Positions 1 to 11,934 are shown, counted from the first letter of the stretch. The stretch is DNA of 64,000 bases from Caldicellulosiruptor bescii DSM 6725 (GCF_000022325.1 NC_012034.1:1-64000); one strand, 5' to 3'. The notes: generated by a model from the sequence alone, not told the origin. Numbers and translations: made by a program.

Positions 1-44
1 AAAAAGTGAGAATTTCAAACTACATAAAAAGGGTGGATATTCAC

Positions 45-1409
45 ATGGTAGAATATGACGTGAACGAAGTGTGGGAAAAGATAAAGGAGGCTGTGAAAAA
101 AGAAATAAATCCAAGTCCGACAGATATATCATATAACACATGGTTTGAATCGCTTGTACCTCTTTGTTTTGACGACAATGATACATTGATTTTAAAAGCA
201 TTTGCTGATTTTCACAGGGATATAGTAATAAACAGGTATTCACTTGTCATTTTAAATGCTATAAGGCAGCTATTTTCACCGCATCTCAGCATAAAAGTAA
301 TTCTTCCTGATGAGGTTGAAAAGTACAAAAGGTTTCTAAAACCAAAGCAAGACGAAAAACCAGAGATAGTAACACAGCTAAATCCCAAATATACTTTTGA
401 AACCTTTGTTGTTGGGAACAACAACAGACTTGCACATGCCGCAGCACTGGCCGTGGCAGAAACACCACCGGGTGAGAGAACCTATAACCCACTTTTTATT
501 TATGGCGGTGTCGGGCTTGGAAAGACTCATCTTATGCATGCAATAGGTCATCACGTTTTAAAGCTTTATCCTGGCACAAAGGTTATGTATGTTACATCAG
601 AGATATTCACAAACGAGCTTATAGCCGCAATAAGAGATGAAAAGACAGACGAGTTTAGGCTCAAGTACAGAAACGTCGATGTTCTTTTAATTGACGACAT
701 TCAGTTTTTAGGCGGAAAGGAAAGAACACAAGAAGAGTTTTTCCACACCTTCAACACTTTGTATGAGGCAAACAAGAAGATAATACTTTCATCAGACAGG
801 CCACCAAAAGAAATAAACACCTTAGAAGACAGGCTCCGCTCTCGTTTTGAATGGGGACTTATAACAGACATTCAGCCGCCAGACTTTGAGACGCGAATAG
901 CAATTTTGAGCAAAAAATGCCAGCTTGAAGGAACACCTGTGCCACAGCATATTTTAGAGTTTATAGCATCAAAGATTGAAACAAACATAAGAGAACTCGA
1001 AGGTGCTCTCAATAAAATTCTTGCATATTCAAAGCTAATGGCTCCTGATAAAGAAATAACATTAGATCTTGCTGAAAAGGCTTTGAAAGAGTTTATCGAC
1101 ACAAACACAAAAAAAGAGCTCACAATAGAGGATATCCAGGCAGAAGTTGCAAGCTATTTTGGTATTCGGCTTGAAGATTTTAAATCATCAAGAAGGTCAA
1201 GAAACGTAGCATTCCCGCGACAGATAGCTATGTATTTAGCAAGGGAACTTACAAATGTATCGCTTCCTAAAATAGGCGAGGCGTTTGGCGGAAAGGACCA
1301 CACTACAGTACTTCATGCCTGTGAAAAAATCAAGGAACTTATCAACACAGATTCAAACACAAAAAATACTGTTGAAACAATCAAAAAAAGACTTATCCAC
1401 AGAGAATAA
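45..1409 (+). CDS. dnaA: chromosomal replication initiator protein DnaA
   Basis: DnaA binds 9-bp DnaA boxes at oriC, melts the origin and helps load the replicative helicase. The 454-residue product has the family's usual length. It carries an N-terminal helicase-interaction domain, an AAA+ core with Walker A GGVGLGKTHL and Walker B LLIDDIQFL, and a C-terminal DNA-binding domain with the KDHTTVLHACEKI signature. The reading frame is open upstream to a GTG at position 6, but ATG 45 sits 8 bases after GGGTGG (31-36) and gives the normal N terminus MVEYDVNEVWEKI, so I chose it. DnaA-box-like sequences lie near its 3' end and just downstream, and dnaN follows, the canonical bacterial origin arrangement. 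The upstream promoter is outside the window. Confidence 0.97.
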   Translation: MVEYDVNEVWEKIKEAVKKEINPSPTDISYNTWFESLVPLCFDDNDTLILKAFADFHRDIVINRYSLVILNAIRQLFSPHLSIKVILPDEVEKYKRFLKPKQDEKPEIVTQLNPKYTFETFVVGNNNRLAHAAALAVAETPPGERTYNPLFIYGGVGLGKTHLMHAIGHHVLKLYPGTKVMYVTSEIFTNELIAAIRDEKTDEFRLKYRNVDVLLIDDIQFLGGKERTQEEFFHTFNTLYEANKKIILSSDRPPKEINTLEDRLRSRFEWGLITDIQPPDFETRIAILSKKCQLEGTPVPQHILEFIASKIETNIRELEGALNKILAYSKLMAPDKEITLDLAEKALKEFIDTNTKKELTIEDIQAEVASYFGIRLEDFKSSRRSRNVAFPRQIAMYLARELTNVSLPKIGEAFGGKDHTTVLHACEKIKELINTDSNTKNTVETIKKRLIHRE

Positions 1410-1607
1410 TAACATGTGGATAACTTTGTGTGAATTTCAATTTTCACATGTGAATTTAGTTGAAAACTTTAAAATTTATCAACAGGAATATATACATCCA
1501 AAACCTCAAATTTCACAAGCTTTTGACACTGTTATTAACTTATCCACAGCTATTACTGTGAATACTACTGAGAGTTTTATTTGGTAGTATGTATCTGAAA
1601 CTCCCAC
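1390..1607. other. probable chromosomal origin (oriC): DnaA-box cluster between dnaA and dnaN
   Basis: Consensus DnaA boxes TTATCCACA are visible at 1393-1401 (+), 1415-1423 (reverse orientation) and 1540-1548 (+), with a one-mismatch box TTATCAACA at 1476-1484 and another inside dnaA at 1339-1347. The region between them is very AT-rich and holds a perfect 12-bp palindrome TTCACATGTGAA at 1443-1454. Position between dnaA and dnaN fits a Firmicute origin. I did not locate the unwinding element with confidence. The remainder up to 1607 is non-coding. Confidence 0.85.
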
Positions 1608-1628
1608 ATGAAAAAAGGAGGGAAAAAA

Positions 1629-2735
1629 ATGAGGTTTATTGTGGATAAAGAAGTTTTACAAGATAATATTTCCAAGGTAATACCTGCTGCAGCATCAACA
1701 AAGGTAACATCAATTTTAGAGTGTGTATTAATCGAAGCGGAAGATAGAATAATATTTACCACAAACGATATGAAAATGCAGATGCAAACAGAATTTGAAG
1801 CAGAGATTTTAGAAAGAGGATCAGCACTTTTAAAAGCAAAACTTCTTTCTGACATAGTCAAAAAACTGCCAAGCGGTGACGTGGAAGTTATAAGGGAAGA
1901 AAACGAGGTAAAAATCAGAAGCCAGAAGATAGAGTTTAGGCTTCCTACTCTTGAACCGCTTGATTTTCCAAAGATGGACAGAAAACCTTCTGAGAGTTTT
2001 TGCGAGTTTGTTGCAAGCGAGTTTGTTGATGCTGTTGACAAGGTAATATTCGCAACCTCAAAAGATGAGACAAGACCAACATTTACAGGCGTGCTCTTTG
2101 AAAAAGAAGATGATGATTTTGTCAATCTTGTTGGGATGGACGGGCACAGACTTGCAATATGCAAAATAAAACCAGTTGCGGTTGAAGGAAGTTTTTCGAA
2201 GATTGTGCCTGCTGAAAACTTGGATGATATCACAAAGATAGTGGACATTGAAGAGCCAGAAAAGGTAAGAGTATCATTTTTTGAAAACCAGGCAACATTT
2301 GAGATAGGTTCAACAACGGTGATACTTACACTTATTTCCGGAAAGTTTTTCGATTACAAAAGTGCAATCCCAACAGAGTATTCAACCAAAATTTCAATTT
2401 CATCTGATGTTTTAGAAAGCACACTTGAAAGAGCTTCAATAGTGTCAAAAGATGAAAAAACCAACATCCAAGCTGTCATATTTGAGACAAACGGTATGAT
2501 GTTCACAGTAAAATCTGTGTCTGCTGATGGAAGGTATGAAGAAGATGTGCTTTGTTCAGTCGAAGGTAAAGACATCAGAGTTGGATTTAATGTCAAGTAT
2601 TTCTTAGACGTTTTGAAAGAGCTTGATGGTGAAATAAACCTGTTTATAACATCGCAGACAAGCCCTTCAATTGTGCAAAAGCCAGACGACCCTAACTACA
2701 TCTACCTTGTTCTTCCTATAAAGATGCCAGAGTAA
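1629..2735 (+). CDS. dnaN: DNA polymerase III beta subunit (sliding clamp)
   Basis: The ring-shaped processivity clamp of the replicase; two copies encircle DNA and tether polymerase III. The 368-residue product matches the family length. It starts MRFIVDKEVLQDNI and ends with the characteristic tail YLVLPIKMPE, where the conserved clamp C terminus lies. ATG 1629 is preferred to ATG 1608 because the ribosome binding site AAAGGAGGG (1613-1621) lies between them and the conserved N terminus begins at MRF. It follows the origin and precedes recF by 25 bases. The small S4-domain gene (yaaA) often found between dnaN and recF in Firmicutes is absent here. Confidence 0.97.
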   Translation: MRFIVDKEVLQDNISKVIPAAASTKVTSILECVLIEAEDRIIFTTNDMKMQMQTEFEAEILERGSALLKAKLLSDIVKKLPSGDVEVIREENEVKIRSQKIEFRLPTLEPLDFPKMDRKPSESFCEFVASEFVDAVDKVIFATSKDETRPTFTGVLFEKEDDDFVNLVGMDGHRLAICKIKPVAVEGSFSKIVPAENLDDITKIVDIEEPEKVRVSFFENQATFEIGSTTVILTLISGKFFDYKSAIPTEYSTKISISSDVLESTLERASIVSKDEKTNIQAVIFETNGMMFTVKSVSADGRYEEDVLCSVEGKDIRVGFNVKYFLDVLKELDGEINLFITSQTSPSIVQKPDDPNYIYLVLPIKMPE

Positions 2736-2760
2736 AGCATTTTTTAGAGGTTGTAAGAGT

Positions 2761-3822
2761 ATGAAGATAAAAAGCATTTACGTTGAAAATTTCAGGGGTT
2801 ACAAACAAAGGTTTTTTGAGTTCAAAGATAAAATGAATTTAATTGTCGGTAATAATGCCTCAGGAAAGACTTCTCTTCTTGAGGCTCTATATTTTTGTAT
2901 GTGTGGAAAATCTTTTAAAAGTCGAGATATAGATGCAATAAACTTTGATTCTTTCTATTTCAAGCTTGAGATGTTGGCCGAGGTTGGAGACACTGAATAT
3001 AATGTTTTCTGTTATGTAGATAAAGCCTTAGATAAGAGAATAATGATAAATGATAAGAAAATAAAGAAATTGTCTGAGCTGATAAGTACATTTAAATTTG
3101 TCTTTTTTGAGCCAGATGCAACAGAACTTATAAAACATCAGCCAAAACTGAGGCGCAGATTTTTAGATATGGAAGTTACAAAGCTTTACCCTTACATGAC
3201 AAAAGTTTATTCAGAGTACCACAGAGCACTTCTTTCACGAAACGCGTTTTTGAAAAGTTATGATAAAAAGGATATAATAGATGTGTACGATATGCAAATA
3301 AGTCAGCTTGGATTTTTAATTTTTCAAAAACGACAGGAGGTTATAAATAAACTATCCATTGAAGCGCAAAAGATATTTAGTTTAGTGTTTGAAAACAAAT
3401 CAATGCTTGAACTTAAATATATGCCATCAATTGCTGCTTCAACCGAGAAAGAATATTACAAAGAGATAAAAAAGAATATTGAGAAAGATTTGAGTCTTGG
3501 ATATACAACAAAAGGTGTTCACAGAGATGACTTTGAGATTTTGATAGATAAAAAACCGGCAATAAATTTTGCATCTGAAGGACAGATAAAACTTGCGGCA
3601 GTCTCAGTTGTGCTTGCAACTTCTCTTCTTTATTCGGAGCCTGTGCTAATTTTAGACGATGTGTTTTCTGAGCTTGATAGTTTTAAAAGAAAAAATCTTG
3701 TGAAATTTATAAGCCAATACCAGTCGTTTGTGACATCTGCAGAAGATTTAAGTGTTCTTGAAAGAGAAGAAATACTGGAGTTTGGCAGTGCAAACTTGAT
3801 TTTTCTTGAAAGAAGTATGTAA
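2761..3822 (+). CDS. recF: DNA replication and repair protein RecF
   Basis: SMC-like ATPase that helps load RecA at single-strand gaps and stalled forks. The 353-residue product begins MKIKSIYVENFRGY, with Walker A GNNASGKTSL near residues 30-39 and a C-terminal Walker B LILDDVFSELD. The GYTTKGVHRDDFEI block and the FASEGQIKLAAVSVVLA signature region are typical RecF. It lies 25 bases after dnaN, so it is probably co-transcribed with it, and precedes remB and gyrB as in many Firmicutes. Confidence 0.96.
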   Translation: MKIKSIYVENFRGYKQRFFEFKDKMNLIVGNNASGKTSLLEALYFCMCGKSFKSRDIDAINFDSFYFKLEMLAEVGDTEYNVFCYVDKALDKRIMINDKKIKKLSELISTFKFVFFEPDATELIKHQPKLRRRFLDMEVTKLYPYMTKVYSEYHRALLSRNAFLKSYDKKDIIDVYDMQISQLGFLIFQKRQEVINKLSIEAQKIFSLVFENKSMLELKYMPSIAASTEKEYYKEIKKNIEKDLSLGYTTKGVHRDDFEILIDKKPAINFASEGQIKLAAVSVVLATSLLYSEPVLILDDVFSELDSFKRKNLVKFISQYQSFVTSAEDLSVLEREEILEFGSANLIFLERSM

Positions 3823-3853
3823 AAAAATTTTTTTTTAAGGATGTGTAAAGAGG

Positions 3854-6087
<2,234 letters not shown>

Positions 6088-6104
6088 AAAAGAGGTGTTT
6101 CAAA

Positions 6105-6282
6105 GTGGAAGTTGCGAAAAAAATTTATGAAGAAGTTATAAAACTGCCTGAAGAGACTCAGAGAGAAGTTTTGGATTTTATTGAATTTAAAAAAAATGAA
6201 ATGGAAAAAAAATATAGAAGAAATAATTGATAAAGTTATTGAAGAAAATTACGAGATATTAAAGGAGTTAGTCGATAAATGA
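6105..6282 (+). pseudogene. small antitoxin-like gene (DUF2281-like) with a frameshift at an A8 run
   Basis: GTG 6105 follows AGAGGTG and opens a 41-residue frame containing KLPEETQREVLDFIEFKK, close to the start of DUF2281-type antitoxins. It stops at 6228-6230. An eight-A run at 6205-6212 lies just before. Adding one A joins this frame to NIEEIIDKVIEENYEILKEL, ending at TGA 6280-6282, giving a product of about 59 residues. The stop overlaps the ATG of the next small frame (ATGA), as in a toxin-antitoxin operon. The frame break could be decay, a sequencing error or slippage. Confidence 0.5.
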
Positions 6283-6341
6283 TAATGTTGAGTATTGAGG
6301 ATGTATTGTTGATTGCTAAAAAATTAATAGAAAGATTTTGA
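6279..6341 (+). pseudogene. truncated Doc/Fic-like toxin start
   Basis: A 20-residue frame, beginning MIMLSIEDVLLIAKKLIERF and then stopping. It resembles the first residues of Doc-type (death-on-curing) toxins, whose N terminus typically reads x-LTVEDVLxIHxxLIERF. It overlaps the antitoxin-like frame by ATGA. Everything after the first helix is missing, and the structured element at 6350-6452 begins 9 bases later. The match is short, so the identification is tentative. Confidence 0.3.
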
Positions 6342-6349
6342 GTGGCTAT

Positions 6350-6452
6350 GGCTTTCCCAAATACCGCCTGCTGGGGATGGGGAAGCCTTGATTTGGCGGA
6401 CTACAAATACCCCAGCCGTCAAACTTGTGCTAATGTGCACAGTTTGATTGAC
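6350..6452 (+). ncRNA. putative structured RNA element with pseudoknot potential upstream of gyrA
   Basis: Richer in GC than its surroundings and full of complementary segments. GGCTTTCCC (6350-6358) pairs with GGGGAAGCC (6379-6387), with one G-U pair. The 20-base loop contains CCGCC (6364-6368) and CTGGGG (6371-6376), which are exactly complementary to GGCGG (6395-6399) and CCCCAG (6410-6415) downstream, an interleaved, pseudoknot-type order. A third hairpin pairs TCAAACTTGTGC (6419-6430) with GCACAGTTTGA (6437-6447), with one bulged base. gyrA starts 17 bases later. It could be a cis-regulator of gyrA, or the RNA-bearing end of a lost IS200/IS605-type element; I do not recognise a known class. 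Confidence 0.45.
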
Positions 6453-6468
6453 CAGGAAAAATTAAAGC

Positions 6469-8898
6469 ATGGAAGAGCTCGATTTTAGGATAATTCCTGT
6501 TGAGATACAGGAAGAGATGAAACGAAGTTATATAGACTATGCAATGAGCGTAATTGTATCTCGTGCCCTGCCAGATGTGAGAGATGGCTTAAAGCCTGTT
6601 CACAGAAGAATACTTTATGCAATGAACGAGATAGGTCTTACACCTGACAAGCCTTACAGAAAATCTGCAACAGTTGTCGGGCATGTTCTTGCCAAATACC
6701 ATCCGCACGGCGATGCTGCTGTGTACGAAAGCCTTGTTCGAATGGCACAGGACTTTTCCATGCGCCATCCTCTTGTTGACGGGCATGGAAACTTTGGGTC
6801 GGTTGACGGCGACCCGCCTGCTGCTATGCGTTACACTGAAGCGCGAATGAGCAAAATTGCTCTTGAGATGCTTCGCGACATTGAAAAAGAGACAGTTGAT
6901 TTCATGCCCAACTTTGATGAATCGGCAAAAGAACCAAAGGTTTTGCCATCAAGGTTTCCTAATCTTTTGGTAAATGGCAGCCAGGGAATTGCGGTTGGTA
7001 TGGCAACAAACATACCGCCTCACAACCTTGCAGAAGTGATTGACGCAATTGTGTATCTCCTTGACAATGAAAATGCAAGTTTAGATGATATAATGAAAAT
7101 AATCAAAGGGCCTGATTTTCCAACAGGCGGGTATATCATCGGCAAAAAGGGTATAAGGGATGCTTATGCAACCGGAAAAGGAAAAATTATCGTACGGGCG
7201 AAAGCAACAATTGAGCAGACCTCCAAGGGAAGACAGAGATTAGTTGTTACAGAACTTCCCTATATGGTCAATAAGGCAAGGCTTATTGAAAAGATTGCCG
7301 AGCTTGTTCACGAGAAAAGGATAGATGGAATTTCTGATATAAGAGATGAGTCTGACAAAGAAGGTCTTAGGATTGTAATTGAAATAAAAAAAGATGCGGA
7401 TGCAAATGTAGTTTTAAAACAGCTTTACAAGAACACCCAGCTTCAGGACAGCTTTGGCATAATCATGCTTGCGCTTGTTGACAACCAGCCAAAAGTTCTC
7501 ACTCTTATGGATATGCTAAATCTTTACATTGAACATCAAAAAGAGGTAATTGTTAGAAGAACAAAGTATGACCTCAAAAAAGCAGAAGAAAGAGCTCACA
7601 TTTTAGAAGGGCTCAAGAAAGCTCTTGACCACATAGATGAGATAATCTCAATCATTAGGTCATCCAGAACAGTAAATGAGGCAAAAGAAAGGCTCATTAG
7701 CAGATTTCAGTTTACAGAGGTCCAAGCTCAAGCAATTCTTGACATGAGACTTCAGCGCTTAACTGGCCTTGAGCGGCAAAAGATTGAAGAAGAGCTTGCA
7801 GAGCTAATCCGTATGATAGAATATTACAAAAACGTGCTTGCAAGTGATGCGATGGTAAAGGAAATTATAAAAAAAGAGATTTTGGAGATAAAAGAAAAGT
7901 ACAAGGATGAGAGAAGGACAAAGATAATCCAAGATGAACATGAAGACTTTGAGGAAGAAGAGCTGATTCAAGAGCAGGAAACTGTAATCACACTTACCCA
8001 TTTTGGGTATATAAAACGGCTTCCTCTTGACACGTACAAGAGCCAAAAACGAGGTGGTAGAGGCATCACAGGAATATCAACAAGAGAAGAGGATTTTGTT
8101 GAAGATGTCTTTGTCACAACAACACACCACTATATACTCTTTTTCACAGACAAAGGAAGGGTATTTCGCTTGAGAGCATATGAAGTGCCCGAAGGTTCGC
8201 GCCAGGCAAAAGGCACTGCGATTGTCAACCTCATTCAGATTGGCAAGGACGAAAAGATTACTGCTACTATGGCTGTAAAAGACTTTAAAGAAGGCTATCT
8301 TATGATGTGTACCAAAAACGGTACAATAAAGAAGGTGCTTTTGAGCGAGTTTGAAAACACAGGCAAGTCAGGTAAAAAAGCAATAACCCTTGCAGATGAT
8401 GATAGCCTTGTTGATGTAAAACTCACATCTGGAAACGATGAGATTGTGCTTGTATCGAGCAATGGATACTGTGTTGTGTTCAACGAAAACGATGTAAGAA
8501 GTATGGGAAGGTCTGCACAGGGTGTAAAAGGTATGACGCTGGAAGATGGCGATTTTATTGTTGGAATGGAAAAAGCAAGCGATGGAAAGTATCTTCTTTG
8601 CGTCACAGAAAACGGGTTTGGTAAAAGAAGCGAGATTGAAGAGTATAGAAAAACAAAGCGCGGTGCAAAAGGTGTACTTACTTACAAGGTAACAGAAAAG
8701 ACAGGTAGAATTGTTGATATAAAGATGGTAAATGATGAGGATGAGATAATGCTTTGCTCAACAGAAGGGATTTTTATAAGGCTTGAGGTTTCTCAAATTC
8801 CAGTTCAGGGAAGAAATACACAGGGTGTTAAACTTATGCGAATTGATGGAGATAATATAAAAGTTTCATCAATTGCAAGGATAAGGGTTGATGAGTAG
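6469..8898 (+). CDS. gyrA: DNA gyrase subunit A
   Basis: Cleavage and religation subunit of gyrase. The 809-residue product has the N-terminal winged-helix/tower region with [14 protein letters not shown] and the catalytic tyrosine in [10 protein letters not shown]. The C-terminal beta-pinwheel carries a GyrA-box-like QKRGGRG, which separates gyrase from topoisomerase IV. It begins at ATG 6469; only a weak CAGGAAA ribosome site precedes it, and the structured element at 6350-6452 occupies the leader. A strong terminator follows. Confidence 0.97.
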   Translation: MEELDFRIIPVEIQEEMKRSYIDYAMSVIVSRALPDVRDGLKPVHRRILYAMNEIGLTPDKPYRKSATVVGHVLAKYHPHGDAAVYESLVRMAQDFSMRHPLVDGHGNFGSVDGDPPAAMRYTEARMSKIALEMLRDIEKETVDFMPNFDESAKEPKVLPSRFPNLLVNGSQGIAVGMATNIPPHNLAEVIDAIVYLLDNENASLDDIMKIIKGPDFPTGGYIIGKKGIRDAYATGKGKIIVRAKATIEQTSKGRQRLVVTELPYMVNKARLIEKIAELVHEKRIDGISDIRDESDKEGLRIVIEIKKDADANVVLKQLYKNTQLQDSFGIIMLALVDNQPKVLTLMDMLNLYIEHQKEVIVRRTKYDLKKAEERAHILEGLKKALDHIDEIISIIRSSRTVNEAKERLISRFQFTEVQAQAILDMRLQRLTGLERQKIEEELAELIRMIEYYKNVLASDAMVKEIIKKEILEIKEKYKDERRTKIIQDEHEDFEEEELIQEQETVITLTHFGYIKRLPLDTYKSQKRGGRGITGISTREEDFVEDVFVTTTHHYILFFTDKGRVFRLRAYEVPEGSRQAKGTAIVNLIQIGKDEKITATMAVKDFKEGYLMMCTKNGTIKKVLLSEFENTGKSGKKAITLADDDSLVDVKLTSGNDEIVLVSSNGYCVVFNENDVRSMGRSAQGVKGMTLEDGDFIVGMEKASDGKYLLCVTENGFGKRSEIEEYRKTKRGAKGVLTYKVTEKTGRIVDIKMVNDEDEIMLCSTEGIFIRLEVSQIPVQGRNTQGVKLMRIDGDNIKVSSIARIRVDE

Positions 8899-8924
8899 AA
8901 AAATTGAATAATATGCAACGTATA

Positions 8925-8967
8925 AAGCCACAGATAGCTCCAAGTAAAAATTATCTGTGGCTTTTTT
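8925..8967 (+). terminator. rho-independent terminator after gyrA
   Basis: A perfect 12-bp stem, AAGCCACAGATA (8925-8936) with TATCTGTGGCTT (8952-8963), has a 15-base loop and ends in a T run. Confidence 0.93.
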
Positions 8968-9089
8968 AAATTCAATAATTTAAGTTTATTAATTTTGGTA
9001 TTTTCAACTTAAGCATAAATTATTTTGCTATGGGTAACTTTTTTGTCAATAAAAAAGGCAAAATATTTCAACAAACCTTTTTTATTTTC

Positions 9090-9098
9090 TGATATAAT
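9090..9098 (+). promoter_or_regulatory. extended -10 promoter for the beta-propeller gene
   Basis: TGATATAAT (TG at 9090-9091, TATAAT at 9093-9098) is an extended -10 in the AT-rich gap, about 89 bases before the gene. No convincing -35 was seen. Confidence 0.5.
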
Positions 9099-9186
9099 AT
9101 TTGTAGTTATGTAATTGAATTGTAATAATAACAATTTAGCATTTTATGCGTTTTAAAATTAAAAAAGTTTAAAGGAAGTGCTGTGG

Positions 9187-11097
9187 ATGATGAAAAAACG
9201 TTTTTTAGGAATGATGGTAGCTTTATTTATAATATTATCTTCTGGTATCAATTTTGTCATGTCAGACCAGTCGAAACCAAAAAGCTTTCTACAAAAAGTA
9301 GGAACTTTTAGCAACTTTAAAAAACTTGTTGATGAAGCTCTGAAAAAAAATCCATACATGGGATCAGGGGAAAATATAATGTATGAATCAGCACCAGATT
9401 TTGTTATAAAGGGTGAAAATAAAGAGGGTTCTGAGTCTTTTTATTCACAGACAAATGTGCAGGTTATGGGCGTTGATGAAGCTGATATTGCAAAGACAGA
9501 CGGGCAGTATATATACATTGCAAAACCATATCCAAAGATAAAAGATAATGGAATTGTAATTGTTAAAGCTTATCCACCTGAGGAAATGAAAGTTTTATCT
9601 AAAATTAAATTGAGCGATGAGTTCTATCCAGAAGAATTTTATGTTGATGGCAGGTATCTTGTTGTTATTTGTGAAAAAGAAAAGATTGTAGATAGGGAAC
9701 CTGTTATTCAAAAAAATAATTTTCCTGATATCGATACAAAGAAAATAAAAGTTTATGTGCCATATCAGTTATTGATAGAGACGTATTGTATTGTTTATGA
9801 CATTTCTGACAAATCAAATCCTAAGGAAATAAGAAGGGTTTCAATTTCGGGAAGATATCTGACATCAAGGAAAATAGGAACAAGTCTTTACATTGTGATA
9901 GAAAAGCAATTCCCATATAGAATTTACGCTAATAAATCCTACTCTGAGCAAGATTTCAAACCATACTTTTCAGATAGTATTACAGGTAGTTCAAAAAAGA
10001 TATATATAAACTTTGACAGAATAAAGTATATTCCAGATTTTATAAACTGTAGCATTACTGTTATTGGAAGTTTCGATATTGAGTCAAAAGATAAAATTTG
10101 TGTTGAGTGTGTGCTTGGTGGAGGGAATATAGTTTACTGTTCGCAAGAAAATCTTTATTTGTGCTCTGAAGTAATAAAAAAAGTTTACTGGCCTGAAAAA
10201 TGGGAAGATAATACAAGACCATGGTATAGTTATGTAAGAAAAACAATGATTAGCAGATTTGAACTTTCAAAAGGGAAAATTAATCTTGAGGCAGCAAGTG
10301 TTGTCAGTGGAAAAGTGTTGAATCAATTTTCAATGGATGAACAAGATGGTTATTTCAGAATTGCAACAACTGGTGAAAGGCTTTATTTTCCAGAAAAAAA
10401 TTACGATTATTTTAATGCTGTGTATGTTCTTGATAAAAACTTGAGAGTAGTTGGGAAGATAGATAATATTGCAAAAGGAGAAAGAATATATTCAGCAAGA
10501 TTTATTGGAAAAAGACTATATCTTGTTACCTTCAAAGAGCTTGACCCATTTTTTGTAATTGACCTTGAAGACCCTCATAATCCAAAAGTGCTTGGGTATC
10601 TTAAAATTCCAGGATACTCAACATATCTTCATCCATATGATGAAAATCACATAATAGGATTTGGCAGGGATGCAGAGGATTTAAATGAAGAATATGCAAT
10701 TCCTTTAGGACTGAAAATTGCAATGTTCAATGTTGAGGATGTAAAAAATCCAAAGGAGCTGTTCAAAATCATAATTGGGGGCAAGGGTACTTATTCTGAA
10801 CTTCTTAATAATCACAAAGCGCTTTTGTTTGATAAAAGTAAAAACATTTTTGCATTCCCTGTAGAGGTTTACGACAAAAAAGGGCATAACTTCACAGGTG
10901 CTTTTGTATATAGCATAGATTTGAAAGAAGGTTTTGTTTTGAGGGGCAAGATTTTGCATGAAATTGGTGATGGATATTGTGAGGAGATAGACAGGCTTTT
11001 GTATATTGGTGATGTGCTCTACTCAGTTTCAAACTCAATGATAAAAGCAAGCTCTCTTGAAAGCTTCAAGGAGATAGCAAGGTTGAGGTTGGATTGA
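9187..11097 (+). CDS. secreted beta-propeller domain protein (Beta_propel family)
   Basis: A 636-residue exported protein of unknown function. It has a basic N terminus and a hydrophobic signal segment (about residues 5-25). Next comes the hallmark of the bacterial/archaeal Beta_propel family, TNVQVMGVDEADIAKTDGQY, and then repeated propeller blades such as GKRLYLVTFKELDPFFVIDL and PHNPKVLGYLKIPGYSTYL. The frame is open from GTG 9178, but AAAGGAAG (9171-9178) positions ATG 9187 best. It is a single-gene unit after the gyrA terminator. No catalytic residues are evident; the family is usually surface or periplasmic. Confidence 0.85.
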   Translation: MMKKRFLGMMVALFIILSSGINFVMSDQSKPKSFLQKVGTFSNFKKLVDEALKKNPYMGSGENIMYESAPDFVIKGENKEGSESFYSQTNVQVMGVDEADIAKTDGQYIYIAKPYPKIKDNGIVIVKAYPPEEMKVLSKIKLSDEFYPEEFYVDGRYLVVICEKEKIVDREPVIQKNNFPDIDTKKIKVYVPYQLLIETYCIVYDISDKSNPKEIRRVSISGRYLTSRKIGTSLYIVIEKQFPYRIYANKSYSEQDFKPYFSDSITGSSKKIYINFDRIKYIPDFINCSITVIGSFDIESKDKICVECVLGGGNIVYCSQENLYLCSEVIKKVYWPEKWEDNTRPWYSYVRKTMISRFELSKGKINLEAASVVSGKVLNQFSMDEQDGYFRIATTGERLYFPEKNYDYFNAVYVLDKNLRVVGKIDNIAKGERIYSARFIGKRLYLVTFKELDPFFVIDLEDPHNPKVLGYLKIPGYSTYLHPYDENHIIGFGRDAEDLNEEYAIPLGLKIAMFNVEDVKNPKELFKIIIGGKGTYSELLNNHKALLFDKSKNIFAFPVEVYDKKGHNFTGAFVYSIDLKEGFVLRGKILHEIGDGYCEEIDRLLYIGDVLYSVSNSMIKASSLESFKEIARLRLD

Positions 11098-11182
11098 AAG
11101 AGTAGATGATAAAAAACAAGAGACCCCCTTGGGTATTCCTGCAAAGGGATGAAATTCGAAGTTGCAAGGAGGTAGAGGAATA

Positions 11183-11934
11183 ATGAAAGTTAAGAAAAAG
11201 AAGATAGGTAGTGTTATTATGATTTTTGCAATATTGTTGAGCGTTATTGTTCCAGTTTTAACGGCTACATATCAAAGTAAAAGTTATTTAGAAACTACAT
11301 AATTAAGTAAATTAGAGAATAACATAATTCAAATTGCTGCTGTAGTTTTCATTCCTTAGCCCTAAAGAGAGATGGCACAGTTTGGGCTTGGGAAAGTAAT
11401 AAAGATGGTCAGCTGGGGAATAGAGGTGCTGGTGTGAATATTCCATTGTTCCTGTTCAAGTTAAAGGGTTAAAAGATATTGGGACAATTGCGGCAGGGGA
11501 CAGTTATACCTTAGGGCTAAAAAAAGATGGAACAGTTTGGTGTTGGGGATTAAATGAAAGTATTCAATTCATAAATGGCAGTAATAGAGATTTTTCTGTT
11601 CCTTTCCAAATCAGAGGTTTAAAAGATGTGGTTGCAATTGGCGCTGGCAAAGATTATTCTTTAGCGCTGAAGGAAGATAGTACCGTTTGAGTGTGGGAAT
11701 GTAAATATAATTATTACGAACAATTGAGGAGAGGTACCGATGAATACTCCCCTGTTCCAGTCTAAGTCGAAGGATTAAAAAATGTGGTAGCAATTGCACC
11801 TGGTGAATGGCATTCCTTAGCACTAAAAAAAAGACGGCACAGTATGGGCTTGGGGAACAAATGGCAGAGGTCAATTGGGGAATGGTGGTGTTGGTGTCTA
11901 TTCACCTATTCCTGTCCCAGTCGTTATTAAATAG
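11183..11934 (+). pseudogene. RCC1-repeat secreted protein, degraded
   Basis: ATG 11183, after a perfect AAGGAGGT site, starts a signal-peptide-like sequence (MKVKKKKIGSVIMIFAIL) that stops at 11300-11302. Beyond it, different frames encode successive RCC1 repeats: HSLALKRDGTVWAWE, then AGDSYTLGLKKDGTVWCWG, then GAGKDYSLALKEDSTV, then GEWHSLALKK and DGTVWAWGTNGRGQLGNGG. In-frame stops (for example within STV-stop-VW) and at least two frameshifts, one at an A run near 11825, break it. It ends with TAG at 11932-11934. Intact relatives would be secreted seven-bladed propellers. I am confident it is dead. Confidence 0.85.

Noticed and set aside
6350-6486. Short protein from ATG 6348 or GTG 6342 (46-48 residues) through the structured element
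   Set aside because: It runs into the start of gyrA in another frame, has no ribosome site, and its sequence has no recognisable family; RNA pairing explains the region better.
11100-11182. Riboswitch in the leader of the RCC1 pseudogene
   Set aside because: A few complementary bases (CCCCCTTGGG) are present but no conserved riboswitch core could be recognised.
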